Shown one piece after another: positions 8,624 through 17,480 of a DNA stretch of 37,119 nt (position 1 is the first letter of the stretch; each line of letters starts with the position of its first letter). The DNA is from Acidobacteriota bacterium (lineage in GTDB: Bacteria; Acidobacteriota; Terriglobia; Terriglobales; Acidobacteriaceae): assembly GCA_025353435.1 (NCBI GenBank), contig JANXQR010000171.1, forward strand, positions 1 to 37,119, in the 5' to 3' direction. A model generated the notes under the pieces. That model was not told where the DNA came from, did not search any database, and worked only from the letters and a program-made list of their open reading frames with translations. The translations under genes were made by a program, and so were the position numbers.

Positions 8624-11600
8624 CTAGAACCGGAAACGCGCGTTGAACTGGAACGAGCGCATGTTGGCGACGGAGCTTACCTGGCCAAAGTTGGAACTGC
8701 GCTGCGACTCGAGGCCTGAATAGAGGGTGGTGTACACGCCACTGTATTGCACGGTGTTGAAGACGTTGTCGGCCGTGGCGCGAAGCTCTATGCTGCGTGT
8801 GTCGCCAAACTGAATGGTCTTGGAGAGCGACATGCTATTGGATACTGTGCCGGGCCCGGTGATGGAGTTGCGCGATGCCGTACCGTAGAGGCCGGCGGGT
8901 TGCGTGAAGGCCGCGGTGTTGAACCATTGCTTCAACGAGCCGCCGCCCGCGGCGAGCGATACGCCGGGCACACGGTCGGGACGCAATGTGCCAGTAGTGC
9001 CGCGCGCTACATCAGAAATGCTGGCCTGATAAGTGGGCGTGAGCGGTGTACCGGTAGCGAAGGTGAAATTGCCGGAGACCGAAAAGCCTTCGAAGATGTG
9101 CGACGGCCGTCCGGTGGTGAGCCAGAACTTGTCTTTGCCGAAGGGAAGTTCATAGATGTAGTTGCCGCTGACTTTGTGGCGCTGATCGAATGTGGAATTG
9201 CCCTCGTCGGCAGCGATGTCCAGCCAGTTTTGGGCGACGATGCTCGAAGTGCCGCCGACCGAGCCGGCATCGTCGATGGAGTGCGAGTACTGGTAATTTG
9301 CGCCGAGCGAAATGCCGCTGGACATGCGCTTGTTGACGCGCAGCGTGCCCGCATTGAAGCGCGAGAACGCACCGTATTCCTCGAAGAAGAACGGGATGTT
9401 TGCGTGATCGGTGTTGGGGCTGCTTGGCACGGCGCGCGGCGCGATCTTCACATCGAGGTTGCTTCCGCGAGAGCCGTTATAGCCCACATTCATTACGATG
9501 CCCCAGGGCAGCGTCTTCTGCACATCAAGGTTGAATGCCTGCACGTAAGGCAGGTGGTAGTGCGGATTGACGGCGTAATTGCCGATGGCATTGGGCGCGG
9601 GAAATCCATTGGCGAGCGAGTAGCAGGCGACCTGCGGATTGGGGCAGGTGGTAGTGGCCTCGTTGGTCTGCTGGTTGGCGAAGGGCGGCTGGTGGGCCAT
9701 CGTGTTGGCAAAAGTGGAGTACTGGCTGACCGTGTAATTGATGCCGTAGCCACCGCGGATCACGGTCTGTTTGGGCAGGCGTAGCGCGAAGCCAAGGCGC
9801 GGAGCGATTGCGTACGGATAGGGCGAGACCAGCCCTCCAGGAAGCTTGCCGTAGTTGGGGCTGGTGGCACCGGCCTGGACTTGAGAGACGCTCGTGAATC
9901 CTTCGCTTGGATTGGTATCGACCATGGAGAGTCGGTTGTGTTTCTCCGTGTATGGCGCATAGAACTCGTAGCGAATGCCGTAGTTGAGCGTGAGCTTCGA
10001 GCTCGCGCGCCAGTCATCCTGCGCGTAGAGGTCGAATACGTTGTCGCGCAAGTAGCTTTTGTTTATTGAGGAATTGATGGAGGATTCCTGCGCCTCGCCA
10101 AGCAGGAAGTCTCCGAGAGAAGAGCCCGTGTAGAGGCCGGTGAAGTAGAAGGTGCCGGTGGCATTGCTGCCGCCAAGGAAGTCGCGATGCACGCGGCGAT
10201 AGTCGCCGCCGAAGCGGAAGTTGTGCTTGCCATGGATCCAGGCGAGCGTCTCGGAGAGCGAAATGGTTTGCCCGATGGAGAAGCTTGGTTGCGCCTGGTT
10301 AATACCGGTGAAGCTGGAAAGCACCACGCTTGGCAGGCCGTAGTTGAGAGGGCTTGCATTGAGCGCGCTGCCGCCGGGGCCGAGAATGCCCACCTGCGTG
10401 GCGATGTCATTGGCGCTGGTGAAGAAGTTGGTGGTGTGGGAGTTGGAGCGGTTCCAGTTGGCGTTGAAGATGCTGGTGAGCTTGCCCTTGCCCAGCGTGT
10501 ACCCGGCTTGGACGGAGTCAGAGTCCGAAGCAGTTTTGCCGCCGAGAGCCGGGACGATGTTTACATTGTCAGAGGCGGAGTGCGACCAGTTGTAATTGAC
10601 GTTAATGCTTTGGCGCAGTCCCGGCTGCGTTTGTTGCGCGTTTCGCCCGGACCGGCCACCGCCAGCACCACTGCCCATGCCGAAGTTCGAAGCGTTGGCG
10701 CCGAAGCTGCGCATGTAACGCACGCCGCCCTGCGTGGAGTTGGATTGCTGCGTGGTGAGGAGGTGGAAGTTCTGCGTATCGCCGGGCAGGTTTGGCTCGG
10801 GAATGTAATTGAGAAGCGCTACGGCCTGCGGCACCGGCGAGATGGGCGTTGCAAGGCCGGGAATATTTCCAGCGCGCTCAGCGAGTGTAGGCACGGTGGC
10901 GTATTGGTCCAGGGGGTTGGAGTTGCGCGAGCCTGAGATATTCAGGAACACAGAATCTTTGCCGCTGGGTTTGGTGACGCCGGGAATGAATGGCGCTCCC
11001 ATGAGGGTGAGACCAAAGCGATTGGTTCCCGATGCGGGCTGCTGCTGGGATTGTCCGCGCAGACTGAATGGTTCCGCATTGAGCGCGGAGTTGCTGCCGG
11101 ACCAGAAGACGGCTCCGTGGGGCTGGCTGGGGTTGAAGTTACGGAAGTTTCCGAAGCCACCACCGCCGCCGGGGCCGCCGCCGCCGAACATGGGACCGCC
11201 TCCACCAAAGCCACCACCGCCAAATCCGCCACCACCGCCGAAGAGGCCTCCCCCCGGGCCGCCGCCCTGCCCGCCAAATTGCGAGCGCATGGTTTCCATC
11301 ATGTCGCGCAGGCGGTCCATATCGACGCCGGCCATGGGGCTGACGGAGCCGGCCTGGCCCGAGATGGCTACCGAGTCGCCGCTGAAGTCGGAATTGCCGG
11401 CAGCGGAAGGAAGTACGGCTCCACTTCCGGACCCGCCTGACGCCGACCCGCCAGCGGCGATGTCTCCTGTGACTGTGCTCAGCAAGCTCAGGTTTTGCGG
11501 GCCGTTGGCTGCAAGCTGGCGAATGGCCTGTGCCATTTGATTCTGCTGTCCTTCCTGCTGCTTCTCCTGTGCGGCGGCGCGCGACGCCAGCATCAGGTCG

Positions 11601-12013
11601 AAGTTGACGGGCTGGTCATGGCTCGTCGCGTTGAGCAATGCCTCCCCTGATCCTTGCGCGAAAGCCGCGAACTGGGTGCGGAGAACGTAGCGTCCGTTTT
11701 GAGGAATCTCCATGGACCAAGCGCCGGTAATATCGGTGGTCGTGGCGTAGCGCTTACCCGTCAACGTGTTCTGCGCGGTCACGGTGACGCCGGGCAGCGG
11801 AATATTTCCACTCTTCACTGTGCCGTGGAGTTTGCCGCCGATTACGGTGTCGGGAGAAGGTACCGGGGCAGTGGGCGGCTGCGGGATGGCTTGTTCCGGC
11901 TGACTGGCTGAGGGTGCGTTTTGCTGAGTCGGAGGGACCTGCGAAGTCGCGGCAAGGGTCATGCCCATGCACAACAGCATCGACAGTATCCCCAGCCTGG
12001 CCCTTCGCAGCAT
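8624..12013 (-). CDS. Oar-like TonB-receptor-type outer-membrane protein with regulatory domain and Gly-rich segment
   Basis: A 1129-residue outer-membrane protein. A signal peptide (1-22) is followed by a Pro-rich stretch. A carboxypeptidase-regulatory-like domain spans about 58-142 (GKLHGTVKSGNIPLPGVTV) and an Ala/Gln region follows. A strongly Gly-rich segment lies at 247-288 (coordinates 11150-11275), then a long beta-barrel to the C-terminal Phe (FQFNARFRF), the usual outer-membrane assembly signal. A typical TonB plug is not obvious. The frame opens at a TTG at 12046, but the ATG at 12011-12013 is preferred: GGGAG sits 5 bases before it and the signal peptide starts there. Such proteins are thought to import glycans or other large ligands; no ligand is suggested here. 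It leads a two-gene unit with the VWFA-related gene. Confidence 0.88.
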   Translation of the reverse strand: MLRRARLGILSMLLCMGMTLAATSQVPPTQQNAPSASQPEQAIPQPPTAPVPSPDTVIGGKLHGTVKSGNIPLPGVTVTAQNTLTGKRYATTTDITGAWSMEIPQNGRYVLRTQFAAFAQGSGEALLNATSHDQPVNFDLMLASRAAAQEKQQEGQQNQMAQAIRQLAANGPQNLSLLSTVTGDIAAGGSASGGSGSGAVLPSAAGNSDFSGDSVAISGQAGSVSPMAGVDMDRLRDMMETMRSQFGGQGGGPGGGLFGGGGGFGGGGFGGGGPMFGGGGPGGGGGFGNFRNFNPSQPHGAVFWSGSNSALNAEPFSLRGQSQQQPASGTNRFGLTLMGAPFIPGVTKPSGKDSVFLNISGSRNSNPLDQYATVPTLAERAGNIPGLATPISPVPQAVALLNYIPEPNLPGDTQNFHLLTTQQSNSTQGGVRYMRSFGANASNFGMGSGAGGGRSGRNAQQTQPGLRQSINVNYNWSHSASDNVNIVPALGGKTASDSDSVQAGYTLGKGKLTSIFNANWNRSNSHTTNFFTSANDIATQVGILGPGGSALNASPLNYGLPSVVLSSFTGINQAQPSFSIGQTISLSETLAWIHGKHNFRFGGDYRRVHRDFLGGSNATGTFYFTGLYTGSSLGDFLLGEAQESSINSSINKSYLRDNVFDLYAQDDWRASSKLTLNYGIRYEFYAPYTEKHNRLSMVDTNPSEGFTSVSQVQAGATSPNYGKLPGGLVSPYPYAIAPRLGFALRLPKQTVIRGGYGINYTVSQYSTFANTMAHQPPFANQQTNEATTTCPNPQVACYSLANGFPAPNAIGNYAVNPHYHLPYVQAFNLDVQKTLPWGIVMNVGYNGSRGSNLDVKIAPRAVPSSPNTDHANIPFFFEEYGAFSRFNAGTLRVNKRMSSGISLGANYQYSHSIDDAGSVGGTSSIVAQNWLDIAADEGNSTFDQRHKVSGNYIYELPFGKDKFWLTTGRPSHIFEGFSVSGNFTFATGTPLTPTYQASISDVARGTTGTLRPDRVPGVSLAAGGGSLKQWFNTAAFTQPAGLYGTASRNSITGPGTVSNSMSLSKTIQFGDTRSIELRATADNVFNTVQYSGVYTTLYSGLESQRSSNFGQVSSVANMRSFQFNARFRF

Positions 12014-12111
12014 TGTCGCTCCCGGCCTCTTCGCGCCCGTACTCAAAGAGACGCAGCCGGAGCCGCCAAGGTTTACGACCGCAGCTGAAGGGTCCGTCGT
12101 AAACTCGGGCC

Positions 12112-12642
12112 ATGCACCCTATCGATGACCGCGGCTGCGACGTCCAGTTAGTTGAGCTGACCGACACTTCACCGCCAGAATTGCTGACGCACGGGCGCGA
12201 ACTTTTGCTCGAATATGGGCGGTTCGTCATAAGTCAGCCGGCGGCTGCACGGTTCTGCTTTGGCACGCTCGAGTCGGAAGCCAGGCGGCTGCCGCTGAGC
12301 TTTCAGGAGCAGGGCGGCGGGGCGCTTGTCGGACTGGTGAATGGAAGGCCCGCCGGCTTCGTTGCGTGGCGATTGGCGCCTGGACACTTAGCGGAAAATT
12401 CGTGGGAGTTGAAGCGGCTATGGGTTCGCCCGGAGGGACGCGGAACCGGGTTGGGGCGCGCGTTGACCCAGGCCGTTCTCGACAAGGCCATGACTGCCGG
12501 GCGAAACGCCGTGTATCTCGACACTGTGCCCAGTGACATGGCGGCCGCGCATCGCCTGTACCTTGCGATGGGTTTTGTGCCCTGTGTTGCGTATGGTGAC
12601 AACCCCATTGAAGAGGTGGAGTATCTTGTGAAGCGTTTCTAA
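12112..12642 (+). CDS. GNAT family N-acetyltransferase
   Basis: A 176-residue cytoplasmic protein of the GNAT fold, which transfers an acetyl group from acetyl-CoA to an amine. The pyrophosphate-binding loop is clear in RLWVRPEGRGTGLGRAL (motif A, R/Q-x-x-G-x-G). It is followed by the motif B region VYLDTVPSDMAAAHRLYLAMGF and the C-terminal strand EEVEYLVKRF. The substrate cannot be predicted. It is divergent from the Oar-like receptor gene, with 98 bases between the starts, so promoters for both should lie there. No strong ribosome site is seen before the ATG. Confidence 0.88.
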   Translation: MHPIDDRGCDVQLVELTDTSPPELLTHGRELLLEYGRFVISQPAAARFCFGTLESEARRLPLSFQEQGGGALVGLVNGRPAGFVAWRLAPGHLAENSWELKRLWVRPEGRGTGLGRALTQAVLDKAMTAGRNAVYLDTVPSDMAAAHRLYLAMGFVPCVAYGDNPIEEVEYLVKRF

Positions 12643-12718
12643 TCCGCGCGCGCCTCCAGATAGTCTCAACAAGGATTTTGTCAGTTGGATTCTGGTTTCA
12701 GCATGAAAAGAACCCGCA

Positions 12719-12853
12719 ATGAAATTCATGTGAATTGCGTTGTGTGCTGTGGTGTTGCTGCTGGTCTTGCTTGGAATCAAGGCGAACGCGCAACAGGAGG
12801 CCAGTTTCCAAAGCGGCGATGGGAGGCGCACGGCGCGCTTTATCTTCCCCTAG
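12719..12853 (+). pseudogene. Possible relic of a small exported protein (signal peptide interrupted by TGA)
   Basis: ATG AAA TTC ATG is followed at once by TGA (12731-12733). The same frame then reads IALCAVVLLLVLLGIKANAQ, a convincing hydrophobic core with an A-x-A type cleavage site, followed by about 19 polar residues and TAG at 12851-12853. Either this is a decayed gene start, or a short secreted peptide starts at an unusual codon (for example TTG at 12740). No ribosome site supports the latter. The hydrophobic run is clear; its meaning is inferred. Confidence 0.3.
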
Positions 12854-12972
12854 ACCTCGGCCCGCATGAGCAAGTTCTTTCATGGAAGCCTGAATCGGTG
12901 TTTCGAATTTTCACACAGTTGAGTAACACTTTCGTTGCAAATTGGTAATTATCTTGTTGCGCTTCGGAAACC

Positions 12973-13000
12973 TGTATGTTAACTCTTATGTCAACATACA
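12973..13000. promoter_or_regulatory. Probable operator palindrome upstream of the XRE regulator
   Basis: The arms TGTATGTTAAC (12973-12983) and GTCAACATACA (12990-13000) are inverted copies matching at 10 of 11 positions, separated by TCTTAT. The site lies 49 bases before the regulator ATG. It overlaps TATGTT, a plausible -10 box with TTGTTG (12954-12959) upstream at a short 15-base spacing. Position and symmetry fit autoregulation by the helix-turn-helix protein encoded next, but this is not shown. Confidence 0.6.
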
Positions 13001-13049
13001 AAACTTAGTCGGCGGGCTCGTTGAGCCGCCGCGAATAGGACTCCCCGTG

Positions 13050-13397
13050 ATGAAGATTGGTACCACGATCCGTACGCACCGCCTCCACAAGGGGCTGTCG
13101 CAAGGTGACATAGAAAAAAAGACTGGCCTGCTCCGTTGTTACCTGTCGCGCGTTGAGAACGGTCACACCGTTCCGTCGCTCGACACCTTATCCAAGATCG
13201 CGCTGGCACTTGAACTGCCCATCTCGCAGTTTTTTGCAGATGACGCTCTTGGCAAGCACGTGGAAACACACAAGCTATCTGATGAGGAATTGAAGTTCCT
13301 TACCCAGATACGGCGCTACTCTACCAATTTGAATGAGAGCGACCGCAAGCTATTGTTGGCCATGGTAAGGAAGTTTGCAGCGACGGCAACGCGATAA
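13050..13397 (+). CDS. XRE-family helix-turn-helix transcriptional regulator
   Basis: A 115-residue DNA-binding protein. Residues 1-63 form a Cro/C1-type domain: MKIGTTIRTHRLHKGLSQG, then KKTGLLRCYLSRVENGHT with the recognition helix, then VPSLDTLSKIALALELPIS. The C-terminal part (about 70-115) is helical and charged (DEELKFLTQIRRY) and may serve for dimerisation. The open frame extends upstream to 12942, but the ATG at 13050 fits the family start and has AGGA upstream; the upstream extension would also read through the palindromic operator. Such short proteins often repress their own promoter. It is not paired with a toxin or a phage gene here. Confidence 0.88.
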   Translation: MKIGTTIRTHRLHKGLSQGDIEKKTGLLRCYLSRVENGHTVPSLDTLSKIALALELPISQFFADDALGKHVETHKLSDEELKFLTQIRRYSTNLNESDRKLLLAMVRKFAATATR

Positions 13398-13541
13398 AGC
13401 TGAATCGATCCGGTGGGTAAGTTAGTCTCGATCGATCAAGAAGGCGGCTTCTTCAGGGAGAGCTATGTCCTTCGGTCGGGCATTGCTTCCGTTGAGTTGC
13501 TTCAGTGAGCGACTGCGGATTGAGTTGGAAATTCCTGCTCA

Positions 13542-14501
13542 CTACACGTCGTTGCCAAGATGGAAGATGGGCTCGACACCCTTGCCGCCAGAGAGCAGCG
13601 CCTGCTCTTCGTGTGGATCAAGCGGCTTGTAGTTCTGCGCAACGTCCATTGCGAGGCGGAAATATTTTTCGTCGCCCGGCGGAAGTGCAGCCGTGATGGG
13701 GTGACCGAGCGTCCAGCGCAGACCAAGTGCGGCTTCGTCAGGATAACCAGCGGGCTGATACCAGCATTTCGGCTCGGGATGATTCTGCTTTTGCTCCGCC
13801 GCCCACGTGGTTTTGGCCATGCCCTTCAGCGCCAGGATTCCCATTTGCTTTTCCTGTGCTCGCTTGAGAATCTGCGGGCCGAAGTTTGCTTGCGAAAACA
13901 AGACCCAGTTCACCGGGAAAAGCACGGTGTCGAAGTTATAGCGATCGAGCGCGGCCAGCGCGGTCTCCACAGAGTGTACTGAGAATCCGATGTAGCGGAT
14001 CTTGCCTTCTTTCTTCGCCGCCTCCATGGTCTCCATCGCGCCGCCAGGGCCCAGCACCCGGTCCAGTTCCGTCATCTTGGTGAGCGCGTGGAATTGGTAA
14101 AGATCCACGTGATCGGTCTTCAGCAGGCGCAGGGATTCCTCGAGCTGCTTGCGGCTGTCGTCCTTCATGCGGCCTTCGGTCTTGCAGGCTAGAAAACAAT
14201 TCTTGCGATAGGGCGCGAGCGCGGCCCCCAGACGCTCCTGCGCGTTGCCGTAGCTTGGTGCCACATCAAAGTAATTGATGCCGCGATCGACGGCTTCGGC
14301 AACGATGTTAGAGGCGGTGCCCGTTTCTTCGTTCATCACCACGATACCGCCGAAGCCGATGATGGAAAGCCGCTCGCCGGTCTTGCCGAGGGTGCGCCGG
14401 GCGATGGGCTGCGCTGGAGTTTTCGCGCCGTGAAGCTGGTTGGCTGACGCAACGGTGGCTGCCGTGATGGCGGCTTGCTTAAGGAAAGCGCGGCGTTCCA
14501 T
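13542..14501 (-). CDS. Tat-exported aldo/keto reductase
   Basis: A 319-residue protein with a twin-arginine signal (MERRAFLKQAAITAATVASA), so probably folded in the cytoplasm and exported through the Tat system. The aldo/keto reductase barrel follows. The catalytic tetrad can be read as Asp79 and Tyr84 (NYFDVAPSYG), Lys107 (FLACKTEG) and His138 (LYQFHAL). GKIRYIGFS is the usual mid-domain strand. The ATG at 14501 is preferred over the upstream start at 14534: GGGAG lies 6 bases before it and the Tat motif follows directly. The NAD(P)-binding C-terminal region looks shorter than in classical AKRs, and the substrate is unknown. It is convergent with the XRE gene and transcribed alone. Confidence 0.87.
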   Translation of the reverse strand: MERRAFLKQAAITAATVASANQLHGAKTPAQPIARRTLGKTGERLSIIGFGGIVVMNEETGTASNIVAEAVDRGINYFDVAPSYGNAQERLGAALAPYRKNCFLACKTEGRMKDDSRKQLEESLRLLKTDHVDLYQFHALTKMTELDRVLGPGGAMETMEAAKKEGKIRYIGFSVHSVETALAALDRYNFDTVLFPVNWVLFSQANFGPQILKRAQEKQMGILALKGMAKTTWAAEQKQNHPEPKCWYQPAGYPDEAALGLRWTLGHPITAALPPGDEKYFRLAMDVAQNYKPLDPHEEQALLSGGKGVEPIFHLGNDV

Positions 14502-14595
14502 GGGGGACTCCCTTCTGATTGAGAGCGAACTCAAAGACGGGCGAGCCGCTTATGCGAGTCATTGTTGCACAGACTTGGCATTGCGGGCAGGGCGC

Positions 14596-15507
14596 CTAGC
14601 GCGGGGGTTGTTGCGCGAGGAAAAAACCGAATAGCGACAGCACCCCCGTCACAATTCCGACGGCGACGCGAAGGCGCAGGTTGAAGGTGTTCCGCGACGA
14701 TCCTATGCGCGGGATCATTGGCGCGGCGAAGAGCAGGCCGCAAGCAAATCCACCCACATGAGCCATGTTGTCGACGCCCATGCCAACTCCCATGGCGCTG
14801 GTGCCCACGTTTATTGAGAAGCCGATTACCAGGTTGATGGCAGCGAAGTAGATAACCGAACGGCGCAGCTTCTTCAACTCGTCCGGAGGAACCGGCAGGC
14901 GATCCGACTTGAGCAAGACAATAAGCGCGCCCGCGATTCCGAAAATAGCACCTGAAGCGCCGACGCCCACGTGCCCGACCAATCCGACCGCGCCGCCATC
15001 CAGGTTGTGAAACTTGAACCAGTTGTAGCAGATCGACAGGAGATTTCCCGCCGCACCGGTAAGCAGGTAAACAGCCACCACGCCAAAGGTGCCCATGAGC
15101 GGTTCGGCCAGCATGCCCAGGTTCCACAGGCACCACATATTTAGCGCCAGGTGCAAAATGCCGCCGTGAATGAACATCGCAGCGACAATTCGCCACCAAT
15201 GGTTGTAGTAAAGCACTAACCCGGCGTTATCGGCCCCCCAAATCAGCAACTTTTCCAAACTCGGTTTGATCGGGTTCGTACCAGTAAAAACCATCAGCAC
15301 ATAAACCGCGCAATTGATCCCCATTAACCCATAGGTGGCAGGCGCGGCGCCAAAGCGGCGGCGGGAGCGTTTCGGCGGTGGAGGTGGAGCGACTGTGTAG
15401 CCGCCGCCGTTATAGCTCGGCATCGGGTAGCCGTTGGAGACAGACCCGGGAGGCAGAATCTCCGGAACAGGTCCTTGTCCAGGCGAGGTTGGGGGCGTAC
15501 TTCCCAT
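14596..15507 (-). CDS. Rhomboid family intramembrane serine protease
   Basis: A 303-residue inner-membrane protease that cleaves transmembrane substrates. A Pro-rich cytosolic tail of about 50 residues (PPPPPKRSRRR) precedes six or seven membrane segments. Catalytic features are intact: IHGGILHLALNMWCL (His114, His119, Asn123), GASGAIFG with the nucleophile Ser185, and DNMAHVGGFACG with the general base His250. A loop of about 20 residues (161-180) before the serine is longer than in GlpG. Substrates are unknown. The gene is divergent from purH with 147 bases between. No clear ribosome site is seen before the ATG at 15507, but the frame starts there. Confidence 0.9.
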   Translation of the reverse strand: MGSTPPTSPGQGPVPEILPPGSVSNGYPMPSYNGGGYTVAPPPPPKRSRRRFGAAPATYGLMGINCAVYVLMVFTGTNPIKPSLEKLLIWGADNAGLVLYYNHWWRIVAAMFIHGGILHLALNMWCLWNLGMLAEPLMGTFGVVAVYLLTGAAGNLLSICYNWFKFHNLDGGAVGLVGHVGVGASGAIFGIAGALIVLLKSDRLPVPPDELKKLRRSVIYFAAINLVIGFSINVGTSAMGVGMGVDNMAHVGGFACGLLFAAPMIPRIGSSRNTFNLRLRVAVGIVTGVLSLFGFFLAQQPPR

Positions 15508-15654
15508 ACCCTTCTACTGTAATTGATTACCGCATCAGGACGGGGTAATGGGAGTCACATTGGGCCGGGCTTGGGGATGTAGTCTGGAGCTTGGCTTGCG
15601 GGTCGCCGGTTGGATTCACAAGACGGCGATGGGAGCAGCTGCTAAGGAGAGATA

Positions 15655-17244
15655 GTGAGCGCGGAAAAGAAGATTCGGCGGGCCCTGCTGAGCGTGACGG
15701 ATAAGACGGGCCTGGTGGAGTTTGCGCAGGCGCTGGCGGGCTTCGGGGTGGAATTGGTCTCGACAGGCGGGACGGCACGTGCTCTGCGCGAGGCCGGCCT
15801 GTCCGTGAAGGACATCAGCGATCTGACCGGTTTTCCGGAGATGCTGGACGGCCGCGTCAAGACGCTGCACCCCAAGGTGCACGGTGGGCTGCTCTACATT
15901 CGCGGCAACGCGGATCACGAGGCTGCCGTGGCCGCGCATGGCATTGAGCCCATCGACATGGTAGTTGTGAATCTCTATGCCTTCGAAAAGACCGCCGCTC
16001 AGCCGGGCGTCGCCATCGGCCACCTCATTGAGAACATCGACATTGGCGGGCCTTCAATGGTTCGCTCCGCGGCCAAGAATTTTGAGGATGTGGCGATTGT
16101 GACGCGGGTGGCTGACTATTCCGCACTTGTTGAGGAGATGAAAGCGTGCGGCGGATCACTTGGCCGCGAGACCCGCTGGCGGCTGGCAAAGCAAGCGTTC
16201 GCTACGACCGCCGCTTACGATTCCGCCATCGCCGGCACCCTGGAGCGGATTGCGGAAGCGCCCGCGCCCGAGAAGCCGGCGGCACCTGAATTAGATGCCT
16301 TCCCGACGACGCTGCGGATTAACTTCGGGCTGGCGCAATCGTTACGCTATGGGGAAAATCCCCACCAGCGGGCGGCGCTTTACGCTGACGGTTTCGGCCT
16401 GGGCGTTGCTGGTGCTAAACAGTTGCAGGGCAAAGAGTTGAGCTTTAACAATCTGGTGGACTTGGACGCCTGCTGGGAGCTGGCCCAGGAGCTGAAGCCA
16501 AGCGAGTCAGATCTGCCGGCGGTGGCCATCATCAAGCACACCAACCCCTGCGGAGCAGCAACCGGAGCCACGGTACTCGAAGCCTACCGGAAGGCTCTTG
16601 AGTGCGATCCGGTTTCGGCGTTCGGTGGCGTCATCGGCATCAACCAGACTGTCGACGGCGAGGCAGCAGAGGAGATCGCCAAGCTGTTCGTCGAAGCCAT
16701 TGCAGCGCCCGGATTTACCCCTGAGGCTCGCGAGCGATTTGCAGCGAAGAAAAACCTGCGGCTGGTCGAAATCCACTCCGCGCCGTCGAAGCCAGTCTTG
16801 AAGCAGGTTTCTGGCGGGCTATTGCTACAGGATGCAGACACCGGCAAAGTGACCGAATCAGAGCTGAAGGTGGTCACCTGGCGCCCCCCGTCCGCCGCGG
16901 AATTGCGCAGCCTGATCTTCGCCTGGCGAGTGTGCAAGCATGTGAAATCAAACGCGATAGTCTACGCGCGCGACGGGCAGACAGTGGGCATCGGGGCCGG
17001 ACAGATGAGCCGGGTGGACGCCGCCCGATTCGGCGCCATGAAGGCAGTTCTGCCGCTTCAGGGCACCGTCGCCGCTTCAGACGCCTTCTTCCCCTTCCCG
17101 GACGGTCTCGAGGCGGTTGCCCAGGCCGGGGCCACGGCGGTCATCCAGCCGGGCGGCTCGGTAAAGGATCAAGACGTGATCGCAGCGGCCGATAAGCTTG
17201 GTATTGCCATGGTGCTTACGGGAATTCGCCACTTCCGCCATTGA
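15655..17244 (+). CDS. purH: Bifunctional AICAR formyltransferase/IMP cyclohydrolase
   Basis: A 529-residue cytosolic enzyme performing the last two steps of IMP synthesis. The N-terminal cyclohydrolase (MGS-like) domain shows KTGLVEFAQALAGFGVE, STGGTARALREAG and ENIDIGGPSMVRSAAKNF (126-143). The formyltransferase domain shows RYGENPHQRAALY (231-243), SFNNLVDLDACWEL, IKHTNPCGAATG with Lys294-His295 at the active site, DPVSAFGGVIG, and the C-terminal GGSVKDQDVIAAAD and TGIRHFRH. The length is normal for PurH. The start is GTG at 15655-15657, with AAGGAGA at 15644-15650 in ideal position. No purine riboswitch is recognisable in the short upstream region. It is monocistronic here. Confidence 0.97.
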   Translation: MSAEKKIRRALLSVTDKTGLVEFAQALAGFGVELVSTGGTARALREAGLSVKDISDLTGFPEMLDGRVKTLHPKVHGGLLYIRGNADHEAAVAAHGIEPIDMVVVNLYAFEKTAAQPGVAIGHLIENIDIGGPSMVRSAAKNFEDVAIVTRVADYSALVEEMKACGGSLGRETRWRLAKQAFATTAAYDSAIAGTLERIAEAPAPEKPAAPELDAFPTTLRINFGLAQSLRYGENPHQRAALYADGFGLGVAGAKQLQGKELSFNNLVDLDACWELAQELKPSESDLPAVAIIKHTNPCGAATGATVLEAYRKALECDPVSAFGGVIGINQTVDGEAAEEIAKLFVEAIAAPGFTPEARERFAAKKNLRLVEIHSAPSKPVLKQVSGGLLLQDADTGKVTESELKVVTWRPPSAAELRSLIFAWRVCKHVKSNAIVYARDGQTVGIGAGQMSRVDAARFGAMKAVLPLQGTVAASDAFFPFPDGLEAVAQAGATAVIQPGGSVKDQDVIAAADKLGIAMVLTGIRHFRH

Positions 17245-17480
17245 TTGGGCCGGGTAAGATGCAGCCCGGCGGCGTTCGTTCCCGAAATGTGCTCTATCTC
17301 ACTCTTCCTTGCCTTTCGTCAGCCCAAATTGGCAAAAAAGGCTCATTCTGGAATCGATCGTACTAATTGGCGCGTAGAATCGTCTTTAATGACAGGCGCC
17401 TACATAGTTGGCTGCCTGAGCAGCCGTTGGGCCCTGCCTTTTGGGATACATTTCCCCACGCCGCGACTGCCGAGGCCTGA
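17245..17480. other. Gap between purH and the TPR gene
   Basis: A GC-rich hairpin (GCCGGG ... CCCGGC, about 17250-17271) just after the purH stop lacks a T-run, so it is at best a weak terminator. I see no gene and cannot place a confident promoter for the TPR gene. Confidence 0.4.

Larger units (their letters stand above)
12643..13049. other. Gap of about 400 bases with a signal-peptide relic and an operator-like palindrome
   Basis: Between the GNAT gene and the XRE regulator. The first half holds a broken signal-peptide-like frame (12719-12853). The second half is AT-rich and holds a 28-base inverted repeat (12973-13000), listed separately. The open frame at 12685-12948 has odd composition and no family features, so I do not call it. 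Confidence 0.5.

Noticed and set aside
11150..11275. GC-rich repeated tract considered as a CRISPR or tandem-repeat array
   Set aside because: It is in-frame Gly codons of the receptor with no regular repeat-spacer structure.
12942..13049. 36-codon N-terminal extension of the XRE regulator
   Set aside because: It would translate the operator palindrome, and the helix-turn-helix family starts at the ATG at 13050, which has AGGA upstream.
13437..13456. AAGAAG-GCGG-CTTCTT hairpin after the XRE gene as a terminator
   Set aside because: Short, A/T-rich ends and no T-run after it; not convincing.
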